Assembly: GCA_006969385.1 (NCBI GenBank)
Contig: CP030884.1
Coordinates: forward strand, 1,674,001-1,738,000
Length of the DNA stretch: 64,000 nucleotides
Source: Planctomycetaceae bacterium
GTDB taxonomy: Bacteria > Planctomycetota > Phycisphaerae > UBA1845 > UTPLA1
Direction of reading: 5' to 3'
The number at the start of each line of letters is the position of its first letter. Positions within the stretch are counted from its first letter, which is position 1. The notes beneath the pieces are model-generated. The model worked only from the letters and a program-made list of their open reading frames with translations, searched no databases and had not been told where the DNA came from. The position numbers and the translations under genes were made by a program. Shown one piece after another: positions 63,975 through 64,000 of the stretch.

Positions 63975-64000
63975 GCGCTCGTTGAATCATCCTCTAACGC

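Overview
The window looks like chromosomal DNA of a planctomycete, most likely from or near the class Phycisphaerae. The main evidence is the 16S rRNA gene at 18606-20174. It carries the 18-nt EUB338-II/Planctomycetales probe site at 18969-18986, and it stands alone, with its own promoter-like sequence, processing stalk and terminator, and no tRNA, 23S or 5S after it. Supporting traits are an ECF sigma factor overlapping a Ser/Thr kinase-TPR gene, H-X-DG type prepilins, surface proteins rich in DCNxNGxxDxC motifs with a CGxG/hydrophobic/poly-Arg tail, and many small palindromic repeats between genes. I saw no phage, transposase, CRISPR array or tRNA gene.

Layout. 1-5.2 kb: the N-terminal part of a HEAT-type lipoprotein, murI, a 777-residue HEAT-repeat protein and a small hypothetical, all on the minus strand. 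5.2-12.5 kb: scpB, a selD whose start is hidden by an in-frame UGA, two hypothetical genes bounded by repeats, an ammonium transporter gene broken by two amber codons, an NAD-dependent epimerase and a Nudix hydrolase. 12.5-18.1 kb: repeats, an unlisted 55-codon small gene, a kinase-TPR/ECF sigma pair and a membrane-DUF4241 protein. 18.1-20.4 kb: the solitary 16S unit. 20.6-26.6 kb: an AT-richer orphan gene, mgtE with a possible leader peptide, a beta-helix surface protein and a GNAT protein. 26.8-36.6 kb: a giant Ig/PKD surface protein, trhO, an Smr protein, a DUF4139 protein and DAHP synthase. 37.1-40.2 kb: a duplicated prepilin plus zinc-ribbon membrane protein pair. 40.5-49.2 kb: paaN, a hydrolase, a histidine kinase/response regulator/diguanylate cyclase set and a FlgI-like HEAT lipoprotein. 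49.4-64 kb: cysE, purA, uppS, an AGCS symporter, a small membrane protein, a dinG-type helicase, a DUF885 peptidase, a methyltransferase and the B12-dependent ribonucleotide reductase nrdJ.

Functionally this is mostly housekeeping DNA (cell wall precursors, chromosome segregation, purine, cysteine, aromatic and deoxynucleotide synthesis) mixed with lineage-specific surface and signalling genes. The points most worth attention are the selenocysteine-containing selD with a hairpin just after the UGA, the amber-interrupted amt, the DDDPP-containing leader ORF ahead of mgtE, the solitary 16S gene, the shared C-terminal sorting-like tail on two surface proteins, and the palindromic repeats, one of which lies inside the 5' coding region of the DUF885 gene. 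All identifications come from reading the sequence; no database search was run.
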